Shown one piece after another: positions 8,544-17,430 of a stretch of DNA of 64,000 nt. Every line of letters begins with the position of its first letter. Position 1 is the stretch's first letter. Source of the stretch: Azoarcus sp. DN11 (lineage in GTDB: Bacteria > Pseudomonadota > Gammaproteobacteria > Burkholderiales > Rhodocyclaceae); contig NZ_CP021731.1 in NCBI RefSeq assembly GCF_003628555.1, positions 1,798,001 to 1,862,000 of the forward strand, written 5' to 3'. The position numbers and the translations under genes were made by a program. Below the pieces are notes generated by a model. The model saw only the letters and a program-made list of their open reading frames with translations. It was not told the origin of the DNA and did not search any database.

Positions 8544-10476
8544 TCAGGCCTCGACGATCATGCGTGAGCGCATTTCCATGTGCATCGCGTGGCAGAAGTG
8601 CGTGCAGTAGCACCAGAACACACCCGCTTTGTCGGCCTTGAAGGTCACGGACTTGGTTTCCTGCGGATTCACGATGAAATTGATGTTGTGGCGCTGGATC
8701 GCGAAGCCGTGCGTCAGGTCCTCGATCTTGTCGAGGTTCGTGACGATGATGGTGACCTCGTCGCCCTTCCGGACGCGGAATTCGGGCAGACTGAACGCGG
8801 GCGCCTGGCTGACGAGCTTCACCGTGACCTTGTTGCCGTTGCGGAAGACGCCGGAGTCCTTGTAGTCCTTCACCGCGTTCGGGAAGTCGTCGACGTTGTA
8901 GATCTGGCGTGTCTTGATGATTTCGCGGCGGACGATGATGGAGTCGTGCGGTTCCGAGGTCACGGGGTTGTCGTGCACGAGCACCATCTTGTCGCCGCTG
9001 ATGTCGATCAGCTGCGAGGTTTCGGGGTGCAGCGGCCCCACGGGCAGGAAGCGGTCCTTCGAGAACTTGTTGTCGGATATGAGGAACTTGCCGTCGCATT
9101 CGCGCGTTTCGCCCATCGACGTGAAGCCGTGCCCGGGCTGGTAATGCACATCGAGGCGATCGACCACGACGGTCGCAGTCTTGTCGCCCTGATACGACTT
9201 GATCGCGCCCTCGATGTTCCACTTCACGATCTGGCTGTCGAGGAACAGCGTCGTGTAGGCGTTGCCGCGGTTGTCGAAGGCCGTATGCAGCGGCCCGAGG
9301 CCCAGCTCGGGCTCAGCCACCACGGCCTTGCGCGGCTCGTCCAGTTCGCCGTCGAACCATTTGAGCACGAGCTCGTGGGCAATGAGGCTTCCGGAGGGCG
9401 AGAGCTTTCCCGCGCAGGCGTAGTATTTTCCGTCCGGGCTGGCGTTCACGCCGTGCGGATTCTTCGGAATCGGCACATAGCAGGTGAGGGCCGTCTTCGG
9501 GTCGGCGTTGGCCGATTTGGTGCCGTCGACGACCGGCACTTTCGAGTCGCCGTAGGTCTTGAACTTGCCGTCCTTGACGGCCTGCTCGATGCGGGCGATG
9601 TTGAAGAACAGGCACGAGTCCATCTCCGCGGCCATCATCTCCGGGTAGGTCGTGCCCATCTCGGTGTTGTACTGGGTGGTCGCCGCCAGCTTGCCGTCGT
9701 AGGACGTCGCGACAAGCTCGCAGTTGCCATCGATCAGGACCTGCCAGCGCACCTCCATCGACTCGGCGTCGATACAGGTGAAGAGCGAGCGATAGTGCGC
9801 GGGGTCGTCGAGGCCCTTGCCGAAGTTCGGCAGGGGAACCGAGAACTCGGCGCCGCAGAACACGCGGGTCGTGTGGTTGATCGAGGCGTCGAGCGGATCG
9901 CGCTTGTCCGGGAAGGTGCCGTGAAAACCCTGGATGTTGGGGATCTGGGTGATCTTGTCGCACTCCATCGTGTCGAGGCGGACACGGCCGAGGCGGCAGT
10001 TGATCTTGTCATTGACGAACAAGTAGCGGCCGTCGTAGGTGCCGTCGGTGTAGGACGGGTGGATGTGGTGCGTGTCGCCCGTGTTGTACTTGACCGAACC
10101 GTCCGGGTTGGTGCCGATGATGGCCTTGGATTCGTTGGTGATGCCCCAGCCGACCATGCAATCGGTGTTGAAGACCGGGATGCGCTTGAATTCGCGCCCC
10201 GACGGCAGGCCGAACACGCGCACGTCGCCCGCGTGGCCGGCGCTCGAGAACATGTAGTAGATGTCGAGTTGCCCCGGCGGCACCGAGTATTCGCCTGCGT
10301 GTGCGGCCGCTGCAGGGGGGGGGCGATGCAGGCTGTGCCGACGCGGCGGGGGAGTCCTGCTTGCAAGCGGCCAGCCCGACGGACAGTCCGGCACCGGCAA
10401 TGCCGGCGACGGCCGCCGTATTCAGGAACCGGCGGCGGCTGGTGTCCGTGGGGTTTTGGGGGCGCTTCTCGCTCAT
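8544..10476 (-). CDS. nosZ: Nitrous-oxide reductase NosZ (clade I), reading frame interrupted
   Basis: NosZ reduces N2O to N2 in the periplasm using the CuZ and CuA copper centres. The N-terminus has a twin-arginine signal (TSRRRFLNTAAVAGIAGAGL), typical of clade I. The body is the family's beta-propeller, and the C-terminus has the CuA motif C-x3-C-x3-H-x2-M in CTHFCHAMHMEM. The signal peptide and the body are in different frames. They join at a run of nine G (plus strand, 10315-10323); removing one base gives a continuous protein of about 643 residues, the normal NosZ length. The break is therefore a homopolymer length error, a recent mutation or a phase-variable tract within the low-complexity linker. 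No nosR, nosD or nosF is nearby. Confidence 0.9.
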
Positions 10477-10721
10477 GTCAATTCGGCTCCGTGTTCGATC
10501 GATGCTGCAGCGGGGGCTGCCAAGGGCTTGAATGTTGCGCTTCCGCGATTCCGGGCGTCAGTCACAGAGGCGGACGTTTTCGACCGGTACAGAGGGCGGC
10601 GCAGGATCCGCCACCGGAGGAATTGCGGCGAAGGAAACGAGCTAAATCAAGGAAGCGCGTTCGGGTTTTCGATATCTTCGCCAAGCCCCCGGAGATACCC
10701 GTGGGGCGAGAGGAATGGCGA

Positions 10722-12182
10722 ATGAACCTTTACGATCGTCTGACGCTGGACATCGAACAACGCATCCGGGAAGGGGTCCTGCGTTCCGGCGAGCGTCTGC
10801 CATCTGTCCGGCAGGCTTGCCAGGCACAGCGCCTGAGCCCGGCAACCGTGCTCAAGGCGTATTACCAGCTGGAAAGTCGCGGACTGGTCGAGGCGCGGCC
10901 CAAATCGGGATTCTTTGTGCGCGCGCGGCCGCGGCGGGCTGCCACGGATCCGCAGGCGAACCGCCCGGCCGGCCCTTCGCGTGCGCTGCAGGTGAGCGAT
11001 TTCATCTTCCAGATCCTCGAATCGGTGAAGGACCCGACGGTCGTGCCGCTCGGGTCCAACTTCGCGAGTCCCGACCTCTATCCGCTCGACAAGCTCGGCC
11101 GCTTCCTCGCGGCGGCCGCCCGGCGCATGGATCCGCGCGCGACGGTCACTGACCTCCCGCCCGGCAACGACGAGCTGCGGCGACAGATCGCGCTGCGCTA
11201 TCTCGCCGGGGGCGCCGCCGTGGCCCCGGCGGAGATCGTCATTACCTGCGGGGCGATGGAGGCGCTGAACCTGTGCGTGGAGGCGGTCACCCGGCCCGGT
11301 GACCTGGTGGCGGTGGAGTCGCCGACCTTTCCGCCGGCGTTGCAGATGATCGAGCGTTACGGTCTCAAGGTCATCGAGATCCCCTCCCACCCGGAAGAGG
11401 GCGTCGATCTCGCCGCGCTGGCGGACGCCTTGCGCCACCACCCGATCAAGGCCTGCCTGTTCATGCTGAACTTCCAGCATCCGACCGGCAGCCTCGTGCC
11501 CGACGACACCCGTCGCGCGCTCCTCGATCTGTTGCGGCAGCACGACGTGCCGCTGATCGAGGACGATACTTACGCCGAACTGCACTTCGACCGGCATGCT
11601 CCACTTGCCACCAAGTCGCTCGATCCGACAGGCCTGGTGATGCACGTATCGAGCTTCTCGAAGAGCCTCGCACCCGGCTATCGCGTGGGCTGGGTCGCGG
11701 CCGGCCGCTACGCGCAGAAGATCCAGCGCCTCAAGGTGCTGACGAGCCTCGCGACGACGATCCCGGTACAGATCGCGCTGGCGGAATTCCTCAAGCAGGG
11801 AGCGTTCGATGCGCATCTTCGCCGGCTGCGCAGCACCCTCGAGACGCGGGAGGCGGCGATGGCCGCCGCGATCAGGCGCCATTTCCCTGCGGGAACGCGG
11901 CTGACGCGGCCGCGCGGGGGATATTTCACGTGGGTGGCATTGCCGCCCGACCACGACGCGCTCGTGCTTCATCGTCGCGCGCTGGAGGAAGGCATCAGCA
12001 TCGCCCCGGGCCCGATGTTCTCTGCCGCGCGGGAGTACCGCAACTGCATCCGCCTGAACTTCGGCCACGCCTGGTCGGAAGAACTCGAGCAGGCGCTGGT
12101 GCTCCTCGGTGCGATGAGCGAGGGCCTCATGGGCGATGCGGGTGCCGAGGGCCGCAGTGCCTGCGCCGGGGCGTGCGTGTGA
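10722..12182 (+). CDS. MocR-type regulator: GntR HTH fused to PLP aminotransferase-like domain
   Basis: A protein of 486 residues. Residues 1-70 form a GntR winged helix (LPSVRQACQAQRLSPATVLK, then YYQLESRGLVEARPKSGFFV). The rest is a fold-type I aminotransferase domain with the PLP-binding lysine in SSFSKSLAPGYRVGW. MocR regulators sense PLP or amino-acid-related compounds and usually control a neighbouring gene. The start at 10722 has GAGAGG eight bases upstream; a much longer open frame upstream is the antisense of nosZ and is not part of the gene. It is divergent from nosZ (245 bases apart) and about 100 bases before the TauE/SafE gene. The target gene is not evident. Confidence 0.88.
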   Translation: MNLYDRLTLDIEQRIREGVLRSGERLPSVRQACQAQRLSPATVLKAYYQLESRGLVEARPKSGFFVRARPRRAATDPQANRPAGPSRALQVSDFIFQILESVKDPTVVPLGSNFASPDLYPLDKLGRFLAAAARRMDPRATVTDLPPGNDELRRQIALRYLAGGAAVAPAEIVITCGAMEALNLCVEAVTRPGDLVAVESPTFPPALQMIERYGLKVIEIPSHPEEGVDLAALADALRHHPIKACLFMLNFQHPTGSLVPDDTRRALLDLLRQHDVPLIEDDTYAELHFDRHAPLATKSLDPTGLVMHVSSFSKSLAPGYRVGWVAAGRYAQKIQRLKVLTSLATTIPVQIALAEFLKQGAFDAHLRRLRSTLETREAAMAAAIRRHFPAGTRLTRPRGGYFTWVALPPDHDALVLHRRALEEGISIAPGPMFSAAREYRNCIRLNFGHAWSEELEQALVLLGAMSEGLMGDAGAEGRSACAGACV

Positions 12183-12283
12183 TGCGCTGGCACGTGGCGT
12201 AGAATTCGGCGCCCCCGCATCGAACCGTCTCCATCCGTGTACCAAGGGTCGGAGGCGGTTTTTCGCATCTTCCCGAATCTTCA

Positions 12284-13033
12284 ATGACTTTCGATACCAC
12301 CGGCTGGATCGTCGCCGGCATTGCCGTGTTGCTCACCGGCATTTCCAAGTCCGGCCTCGGCGGCGCCTTCGGCGGGCTCGCCGTGCCTTTCATGTCCTTG
12401 TGGATCACGCCCGCCCAGGCGGCCGCGGTGATGCTGCCCTTGCTCGTGTTCATCGACTGGATCGGTATCCGCGCCTACTGGCGCAAGTGGTCGAACGAGG
12501 AAATCCGCCTGTTGCTGCCCGCGGCAGCGCTCGGCACGCTGGTCGGGGCGGCGGTGTTCGGCTGGATGCCGGAGAAGGCGGTGAAAGGCTGCGTCGGGGC
12601 GATCGCCGTGCTGTTCGCGTTCGATCGCATCTTCGGGCTGCGCGCGCGGCTGAAACTCTCGGGCCCGCCGGGGACCGCCGCCGGGCTGTTCTGGGGGGCG
12701 GTGTCGGGTTTCACCAGCACGATCGCCCACGCCGGTTCGCCGCCGCTGCTCGTGTACCTGCTCAACCGTGGCCTCGCGAAGGATACTTTCGTCGCGACGA
12801 CGGTGATCTACTTCACCGCGGTCAACGCGGTGAAGATCGTGCCGTACGCGGTGCTGGGGCTGTTCTCGTGGGAATCGCTGAAGATGTCGCTGCTGCTCGC
12901 GCCGGTCGCGCCGGTCGGCGTGTGGCTGGGCCTCAAGGCGCTGAAGCGCGTTCCCGAGCGTGCGTTCTACGTCGCCGCGACCGCGATGCTGGGGGTTTCG
13001 GGCGTGAAGCTGTTGTGGGACGCGTTTGCCTGA
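12284..13033 (+). CDS. TauE/SafE-family membrane permease
   Basis: A protein of 249 residues with seven to eight hydrophobic segments and the family's repeated glycine-rich pattern (GISKSGLGGAFGGLAVPF near residue 20; SGFTSTIAHAGSPPLLVYLL near residue 145). TauE/SafE proteins are proposed exporters of sulfite, sulfoacetate and other small anions across the inner membrane. The gene stands just before the nif island in the same direction but is separated from nifV by a sigma-54 promoter. Its substrate cannot be inferred. Sulfur-compound export is a family-level guess only. Confidence 0.82.
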   Translation: MTFDTTGWIVAGIAVLLTGISKSGLGGAFGGLAVPFMSLWITPAQAAAVMLPLLVFIDWIGIRAYWRKWSNEEIRLLLPAAALGTLVGAAVFGWMPEKAVKGCVGAIAVLFAFDRIFGLRARLKLSGPPGTAAGLFWGAVSGFTSTIAHAGSPPLLVYLLNRGLAKDTFVATTVIYFTAVNAVKIVPYAVLGLFSWESLKMSLLLAPVAPVGVWLGLKALKRVPERAFYVAATAMLGVSGVKLLWDAFA

Positions 13034-13046
13034 GGGGGACGCAAAT

Positions 13047-13069
13047 CCTCAGCCGGGCCGCGGCTGAGG
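13047..13069 (+). terminator. Stem-loop after the TauE/SafE gene, possible terminator
   Basis: CCTCAGCCG and CGGCTGAGG form a perfect nine-base stem with a five-base loop, 14 bases after the stop codon. No T-run follows, so it is at best a weak intrinsic terminator or an RNA-end stabiliser. Confidence 0.35.
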
Positions 13070-13106
13070 CATCCGGATTACCGAATGCGCTGGTGAGCGG
13101 GCGCGA

Positions 13107-13122
13107 TGTCGCAGATGCGACA
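13107..13122 (+). promoter_or_regulatory. NifA upstream activator site for nifV
   Basis: TGTCGCAGATGCGACA matches TGT-N10-ACA exactly and is itself a dyad. It lies about 120 bases upstream of the nifV -24 element, the usual distance for a looping enhancer. Confidence 0.8.
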
Positions 13123-13240
13123 AAGTCGTCGCTTTTCCTGCATCGGCCGGGCGCGCCGGGCAGGCCGACGGCGTCCGGGGCATCGGTACGGTCGGCCGGA
13201 TTGCCGGCAGCGGCGGGGCGGGGCGGCTGTGGAGAAACAG

Positions 13241-13257
13241 TTGGCATCGTCCTTGCG
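13241..13257 (+). promoter_or_regulatory. Sigma-54 promoter of nifVW
   Basis: TTGGCATCGTCCTTGCG has GG at 13243-13244 and GC at 13255-13256 with ten bases between them, the -24/-12 signature of RpoN promoters. The expected transcript start, about 12 bases further, leaves a 25-30 base leader before nifV. Confidence 0.82.
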
Positions 13258-13295
13258 GAGGTCGGGCCATCGCTCTCCCTTGCACGCAAATCGTC

Positions 13296-14435
13296 ATGGA
13301 CACCCCATCGGTCCGCATCAACGACACCACCCTGCGCGACGGCGAACAGACTGCCGGCGTCGCCTTCACCCCCGAAGAGCGCCTGACGATCGCCCGCGCG
13401 CTGGCGCAGGCGGGCGTGCCCGAGCTGGAGGTGGGCATCCCGGCAATGGGTGAGGGCGAGCGCGAGAACATCCGCGCCATTGCCGCCCTCGGGCTGCCGG
13501 CCCGGCTGATGGTGTGGTGCCGTCTCAACGAGGCCGACCTGCGCGGCGCCCTGGGCTGCGGCGCCGACATCATCCATCTGGCGACGCCCGTCTCCGACCA
13601 GCAGATCGCCCACAAGCTGGGCAGGGACCGCGCCTGGGTGCTGGCCGAGGTGCGCCGGGTGGTGCGGCTGGGGCGCGAATGGGGGGCCACGGTGTCGGTC
13701 GGCGGCGAGGATGCGTCGCGGGCCGATCCGGACTTCCTCTGCGCCGTGCTGGAGACGGCCCAGGCGGCCGGAGCGGTGCGTTTCCGTTACGCGGACACGC
13801 TCGGCGTGCTCGACCCCTTCGCCACCTACGCCGCGATTCGCCGCCTGCGGGCCGTGTCCGACCTCGACCTGGAGATGCACGCCCACGACGACCTGGGGCT
13901 CGCCACCGCCAATACCCTGGCGGCGGTGCGCGCGGGTGCCACGCATATCAGCACGACGGTGAACGGCCTCGGCGAGCGGGCCGGCAATGCCCCGCTGGAG
14001 GAGTCGGTGATGGCGCTGCGCCATCTCCATGGCTGTGACACCGGCGTCGACCCACGGGCGCTGCCGCGCATCTCGGCGCTGGTGGCCGCCGCCTCGGGGC
14101 GACCCGTTGCCGCCAACAAGCCGATCGTCGGCGGCGGGGTGTTCACCCACGAGGCGGGCATCCATGTGGATGGCCTGCTCAAGAATCCGCGCAACTACCA
14201 GAGCATCGACCCGGCGGAACTGGGGCGCAGCCATACCCTGGTGCTCGGCAAGCACTCCGGCACCGGCGGCGTGATCAACGCCTACCGCGCCCTGGGCGAA
14301 GAGATCGACGAAGTCCGGGCGCGCCGCCTGCTGCCGGCCATCCGCGACTACGCCATGCGCCACAAATCCCCCCCCAGCCCGTCCACCCTGCAGCGCCTGT
14401 TGCGCGGCTCGGCGGTGGACGCTTGCCAGCCCTGA
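13296..14435 (+). CDS. nifV: Homocitrate synthase NifV
   Basis: A protein of 379 residues, normal length for NifV. It condenses acetyl-CoA with 2-oxoglutarate to homocitrate, the organic part of FeMo-co. It shows the isopropylmalate/homocitrate synthase signatures [16 protein letters not shown] at the N-terminus, [17 protein letters not shown] with metal-binding histidines near residue 190, and [13 protein letters not shown] near residue 290. It starts 40 bases after a sigma-54 promoter, heads the nifV-nifW pair and is the first gene of the island. The nif-specific role, rather than lysine or leucine biosynthesis, is inferred from this position and promoter. Confidence 0.95.
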   Translation: MDTPSVRINDTTLRDGEQTAGVAFTPEERLTIARALAQAGVPELEVGIPAMGEGERENIRAIAALGLPARLMVWCRLNEADLRGALGCGADIIHLATPVSDQQIAHKLGRDRAWVLAEVRRVVRLGREWGATVSVGGEDASRADPDFLCAVLETAQAAGAVRFRYADTLGVLDPFATYAAIRRLRAVSDLDLEMHAHDDLGLATANTLAAVRAGATHISTTVNGLGERAGNAPLEESVMALRHLHGCDTGVDPRALPRISALVAAASGRPVAANKPIVGGGVFTHEAGIHVDGLLKNPRNYQSIDPAELGRSHTLVLGKHSGTGGVINAYRALGEEIDEVRARRLLPAIRDYAMRHKSPPSPSTLQRLLRGSAVDACQP

Positions 14436-14445
14436 GGAGCTTCCC

Positions 14446-14805
14446 ATGTCGAACGATTCGGTCACCGCCGCCCCTACCAATATCTCCGCCCTCGGCTGTG
14501 CACTCAGGCGGCTGGAGAGCGCCGAGGAATTCCTCGACTACTTCGCCGTGCCCTACGAGCGGGCGGTGGTGAACGTCAGCCGCCTGCACATCCTCAAGCG
14601 CTTCTACCAGTACCTGGCGAAGCAGGGCGGCATCGACGGGCTGCCGCCCGACAATGCCCACGCGATCTGCCGCGAACTGCTGGCCCGCGCCTACACCGAC
14701 TTCGTCGGCTCGTCGGGCGTCGAGCAGAAGGTCTTCCGCGTGTTCCAGCGGGCCCGGGGGGAGCACCGCGTAGCCCTCGGCGGCCTGCGCCGCGGTTCCA
14801 GCTAG
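14446..14805 (+). CDS. nifW: Nitrogenase-stabilizing/protective protein NifW
   Basis: A protein of 119 residues matching NifW in length and pattern (SAEEFLDYFAVPYE near residue 25, then VSRLHILKRFYQYL). NifW associates with the MoFe protein during its maturation and helps protect or stabilise it in air. It begins ten bases after nifV with a GAGGAG-like ribosome site and ends at a strong terminator, so nifV-nifW forms one transcript under the upstream NifA-dependent promoter. Confidence 0.92.
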   Translation: MSNDSVTAAPTNISALGCALRRLESAEEFLDYFAVPYERAVVNVSRLHILKRFYQYLAKQGGIDGLPPDNAHAICRELLARAYTDFVGSSGVEQKVFRVFQRARGEHRVALGGLRRGSS

Positions 14806-14855
14806 GCCATCGCCGTCTCTGGGCTGCAGGCGTTCGCGAGGACGCCTGCCTTGTG

Positions 14856-14896
14856 GTCCATCGCACCTTTCCGGGAAGGGTGCGATGGACTTTTTT
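14856..14896 (+). terminator. Rho-independent terminator after nifW
   Basis: GTCCATCGCACC and GGTGCGATGGAC form a perfect 12-base stem around an 11-base loop, followed directly by TTTTTT. It lies about 50 bases after the nifW stop. A second, T-less hairpin (GCAGGCGT/ACGCCTGC, 14826-14849) precedes it. Confidence 0.88.
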
Positions 14897-14951
14897 CTTT
14901 CCGCGATGACCGGTCTGTGCGCATCGGGATTCTGCCCGCATCGCGACATCC

Positions 14952-14967
14952 TGTCGGGTTTGCGACA
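14952..14967 (+). promoter_or_regulatory. NifA upstream activator site for the ferredoxin-fixABCX operon
   Basis: TGTCGGGTTTGCGACA fits TGT-N10-ACA exactly. It lies about 60 bases upstream of the -24 element of the next promoter. Confidence 0.78.
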
Positions 14968-15024
14968 CGGCACGAAATCGTGGGAAAACCATTCAAGGTA
15001 TTGTTTTTACGGTGTTTGTAATCC

Positions 15025-15041
15025 ATGGCACAGGTCCTGCA
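15025..15041 (+). promoter_or_regulatory. Sigma-54 promoter of the ferredoxin-fixABCX operon
   Basis: TGGCACAGGTCCTGCA carries GG and GC separated by ten bases and the full TGGCAC -24 element. The expected transcript start near 15051 leaves a leader of about 30 bases before the ferredoxin gene. Confidence 0.87.
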
Positions 15042-15080
15042 TTGAGGTGAGCGTCATCCCTACTTCCGAGGAGCTCCACC

Positions 15081-15299
15081 ATGGCCTACAAGATCGTTTC
15101 CTCCCAGTGTTCCGGCTGTTCGGCGTGCGAACCGGAGTGCCCGAACGACGCCATTCATGAGAAGAACGGCGTCTTCGCCATCAAGGCGGAAAAGTGCACC
15201 GAGTGCATCGGCTTCTTCGACGACCCGCAGTGCGTGGTCGCCTGTCCGGTGGACAGGACGGTGATCGTCGACAAGTCCGTGCCGCGCTACCAAGCCTGA
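15081..15299 (+). CDS. 2[4Fe-4S] ferredoxin of the fix operon
   Basis: A protein of 72 residues with two iron-sulfur motifs: C10-x2-C13-x2-C16-x3-C20-P, then C39-x2-C42-x8-C51-x3-C55-P. The longer x8 spacing in the second motif is typical of the nif/fix-linked bacterial ferredoxins. It probably carries low-potential electrons from FixABCX to NifH. It is first in its operon, 24 bases before fixA, with GAGGAG upstream of the ATG. The same arrangement, ferredoxin then fixABCX, is known from other diazotrophs such as Azotobacter. Confidence 0.9.
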   Translation: MAYKIVSSQCSGCSACEPECPNDAIHEKNGVFAIKAEKCTECIGFFDDPQCVVACPVDRTVIVDKSVPRYQA

Positions 15300-15323
15300 C
15301 CTGACACCGACGAGGAGCGCAGC

Positions 15324-16169
15324 ATGCACAGCGTCGTCTGCATCAAGCAGGTGCCGGATTCCGCGCAGATTCGCGTCCATCCGGTGACCAACACCATCAT
15401 GCGCCAGGGGGTGCCGGCGATCATCAACCCCTACGACCTCTTCGCCCTCGAAGAGGCGCTGCGGTTGAAGGATCGCTTCGGCGGCACGGTCACCGTCATC
15501 ACCATGGGGCCGCCCCAGGCCGAGGTGGCGCTGCGCAAGTGCCTCTCCTTCGGCGCCGACCACGCGATCCTGGTTTCCGACCGCGCCTTTGCCGGTGCCG
15601 ACACGCTGGCGACTTCCTTCGCGCTGTCGGCGGCGATCAGCAAGGTGCGCGAGGAGCAGCCGGTGGACCTCATCTTCACCGGCAAGCAGACCATCGACGG
15701 CGACACCGCCCAGGTCGGCCCGGGGATCGCCAAGCGCCTCGACTACCAGCTGCTCACCTACGTCTCGAAGATCGTGGACATCGACTTCGGGAAGAAGGAG
15801 ATCACCGTCGAGCGGCGCGCCGAGGGCGGCGTGCAGCTGCTGAAGACGGCGGTGCCCTGCCTCATCACCATGCTCGAGGGGACCAACGAGATGCGCTTCG
15901 GCGACATGGCCGACATGTTCCGCGCCGCGCGCTATCCGCTCAAGGTGTGGGACCGGGTCGCCGCCGGCATCGAGGACGTGGCGAAGATCGGCCTCAAGGG
16001 CAGCCCGACGGTGGTGGGCAAGGTCTTCGCGCCCAAGCCCCGCAGCCAGCGCGCCGAGATGATCGAGGTGCACGACAACGATCCGCAGGACCTGGTGGTC
16101 ACCCTGCTCGCCAAGGTGTTCACCAGGCATCCGAAGATCGAGGCGGAAATCATCAAGCGCGCTTCCTGA
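15324..16169 (+). CDS. fixA: Electron-transfer flavoprotein beta subunit FixA
   Basis: A protein of 281 residues of the ETF-beta family: MHSVVCIKQVPDSAQIRV at the N-terminus, GADHAILVSDRAFAGADT and the family's TGKQTIDGDTAQVGPGIA segment. FixAB with FixCX forms a flavin-bifurcating complex. It oxidises NADH, passes one electron to quinone and lifts the other to ferredoxin or flavodoxin for nitrogenase. The gene follows the ferredoxin gene in the NifA-controlled operon and has a GAGGAG ribosome site. Confidence 0.94.
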   Translation: MHSVVCIKQVPDSAQIRVHPVTNTIMRQGVPAIINPYDLFALEEALRLKDRFGGTVTVITMGPPQAEVALRKCLSFGADHAILVSDRAFAGADTLATSFALSAAISKVREEQPVDLIFTGKQTIDGDTAQVGPGIAKRLDYQLLTYVSKIVDIDFGKKEITVERRAEGGVQLLKTAVPCLITMLEGTNEMRFGDMADMFRAARYPLKVWDRVAAGIEDVAKIGLKGSPTVVGKVFAPKPRSQRAEMIEVHDNDPQDLVVTLLAKVFTRHPKIEAEIIKRAS

Positions 16170-16211
16170 GCGCCCACCCGTACCAAGCTCAGTTACCAAG
16201 GATCAGCGATC

Positions 16212-17303
16212 ATGAGCGATAGCAACGACGCCCCGAGGAAGCCGGCCCGCAAGAAGGTCGAACTCGACCCCCGCTTCCTGTCCTACAAGCACGTCTGGGT
16301 GTACATCGAGGCCGAGCGCGGCGAGGTGCATCCGGTTTCCTGGGAGCTCCTCGGCGAGGGCCGCAAGCTTGCCGACCAGCTGGGCGTCGACCTGGTGGGC
16401 GTGGTCCTCGGCCCCCCCGAGGCGCGCACCCGGGCGATCTGCGAGGAAGCCTTCCACTTCGGCGCCGACCGCTGTTACCTGGTGCAGCACGACGCCCTGC
16501 GCGACTACCGCAACGAGCCCTACACCAAGTGCCTGACCGAGCTGGTGGATACCTACCAGCCGGAGATCCTCATGCTCGGCGCCACGACGCTGGGCCGCGA
16601 CCTCGCCGGCTCGGTGGCGACGACGCTCGCCACCGGCCTGGTGGCCGACTGCACGGAGCTGGTGATCGAGGCCGAATCGCGCTGCCTGGCCTCCACCCGG
16701 CCGACCTTCGGCGGCTCGCTCCTGTGCACCATCATGACCCAGCGCCACCGGCCGCAGATGGCCACGGTGCGGCCGCGGGTGATGGCGATGCCCGACGCGG
16801 ATGCCTCCCGCACCGGCGAGATCATCGAGCACGCCTTCAGCATCGTCGAGACCTCGATCATCACCAAGATCCTGCAGTTCATTCCCGACGACACCCGCGA
16901 CAAGCCGAACCTGCCCTTCGCCGACATCATCGTCGCCGGCGGCCGGGGGTTGAAGAAGCCGGAAAACTTCCAGCTGGTGTGGGACCTGGCCAAGGTGCTG
17001 GGCGCCGAGGTGGGCGCCTCGCGGCCGGTGGTGCAGGCGGGCTGGGCCGAGCTCGACCGCCAGGTGGGCCAGTCGGGCAAGACGGTGCGGCCCAAGCTGT
17101 ACATCGCCGCCGGCATCTCGGGGGCGGTGCAGCACCGGGTGGGCATGGACGGCGCCGACGTGATCATCGCCATCAACAACGACAGCAACGCGCCGATCTT
17201 CGACTTCGCCCATTACGGCATCGTCGGCAACGCCATGCAGATCCTGCCGGCGCTGACGGAGGCGTTCCGCAAGCACCTCGCGCAGGCGCGCAAGGCCGGT
17301 TGA
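16212..17303 (+). CDS. fixB: Electron-transfer flavoprotein alpha subunit FixB
   Basis: A protein of 363 residues of the ETF-alpha family. The N-terminal half carries [20 protein letters not shown]. The C-terminal FAD-binding domain has [38 protein letters not shown] and [19 protein letters not shown]. It pairs with FixA as the flavin-bearing core of the FixABCX bifurcating complex. It starts 42 bases after fixA. Its stop codon touches a 116-base palindromic element that separates it from fixC. Confidence 0.94.
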   Translation: MSDSNDAPRKPARKKVELDPRFLSYKHVWVYIEAERGEVHPVSWELLGEGRKLADQLGVDLVGVVLGPPEARTRAICEEAFHFGADRCYLVQHDALRDYRNEPYTKCLTELVDTYQPEILMLGATTLGRDLAGSVATTLATGLVADCTELVIEAESRCLASTRPTFGGSLLCTIMTQRHRPQMATVRPRVMAMPDADASRTGEIIEHAFSIVETSIITKILQFIPDDTRDKPNLPFADIIVAGGRGLKKPENFQLVWDLAKVLGAEVGASRPVVQAGWAELDRQVGQSGKTVRPKLYIAAGISGAVQHRVGMDGADVIIAINNDSNAPIFDFAHYGIVGNAMQILPALTEAFRKHLAQARKAG

Positions 17304-17418
17304 GAAAGCGACAGCAAAATGCCCCTGACCGCGTTGCGCCTCCTTGCCGTACTGGTCGTACTGTCTGCGTCGGCTCGCCTTGTCAGGGCCGCTGCGCTTC
17401 ATTTTGTTGCCGCTTTCT
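17303..17418. repeat. 116-base palindromic element between fixB and fixC
   Basis: Outer arms of 19 bases (17303-17321 and 17400-17418) are inverted copies with 17 matches. Inside them are a second arm pair, CCCTGAC (17323-17329) and GTCAGGG (17382-17388), and a small GTAC repeat. The element fills almost the whole fixB-fixC gap. Its nested symmetry and sharp edges look like a small non-autonomous mobile repeat or a BIME-like intergenic repeat. It would fold into a long hairpin in the operon mRNA. It is unlike the other short spacers of this operon. Confidence 0.6.
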
Positions 17419-17430
17419 GGAGTAAGCATC

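Noticed and set aside
10641..10652. FNR/DNR-like half site (ATCAA) in the nosZ-mocR gap
   Set aside because: The matching TTGAT half is absent at the required spacing, so no FNR box can be claimed.
8580..10720. Long plus-strand frame running into the MocR gene
   Set aside because: Antisense of nosZ; the MocR protein begins at 10722 with a ribosome site and complete GntR domain.
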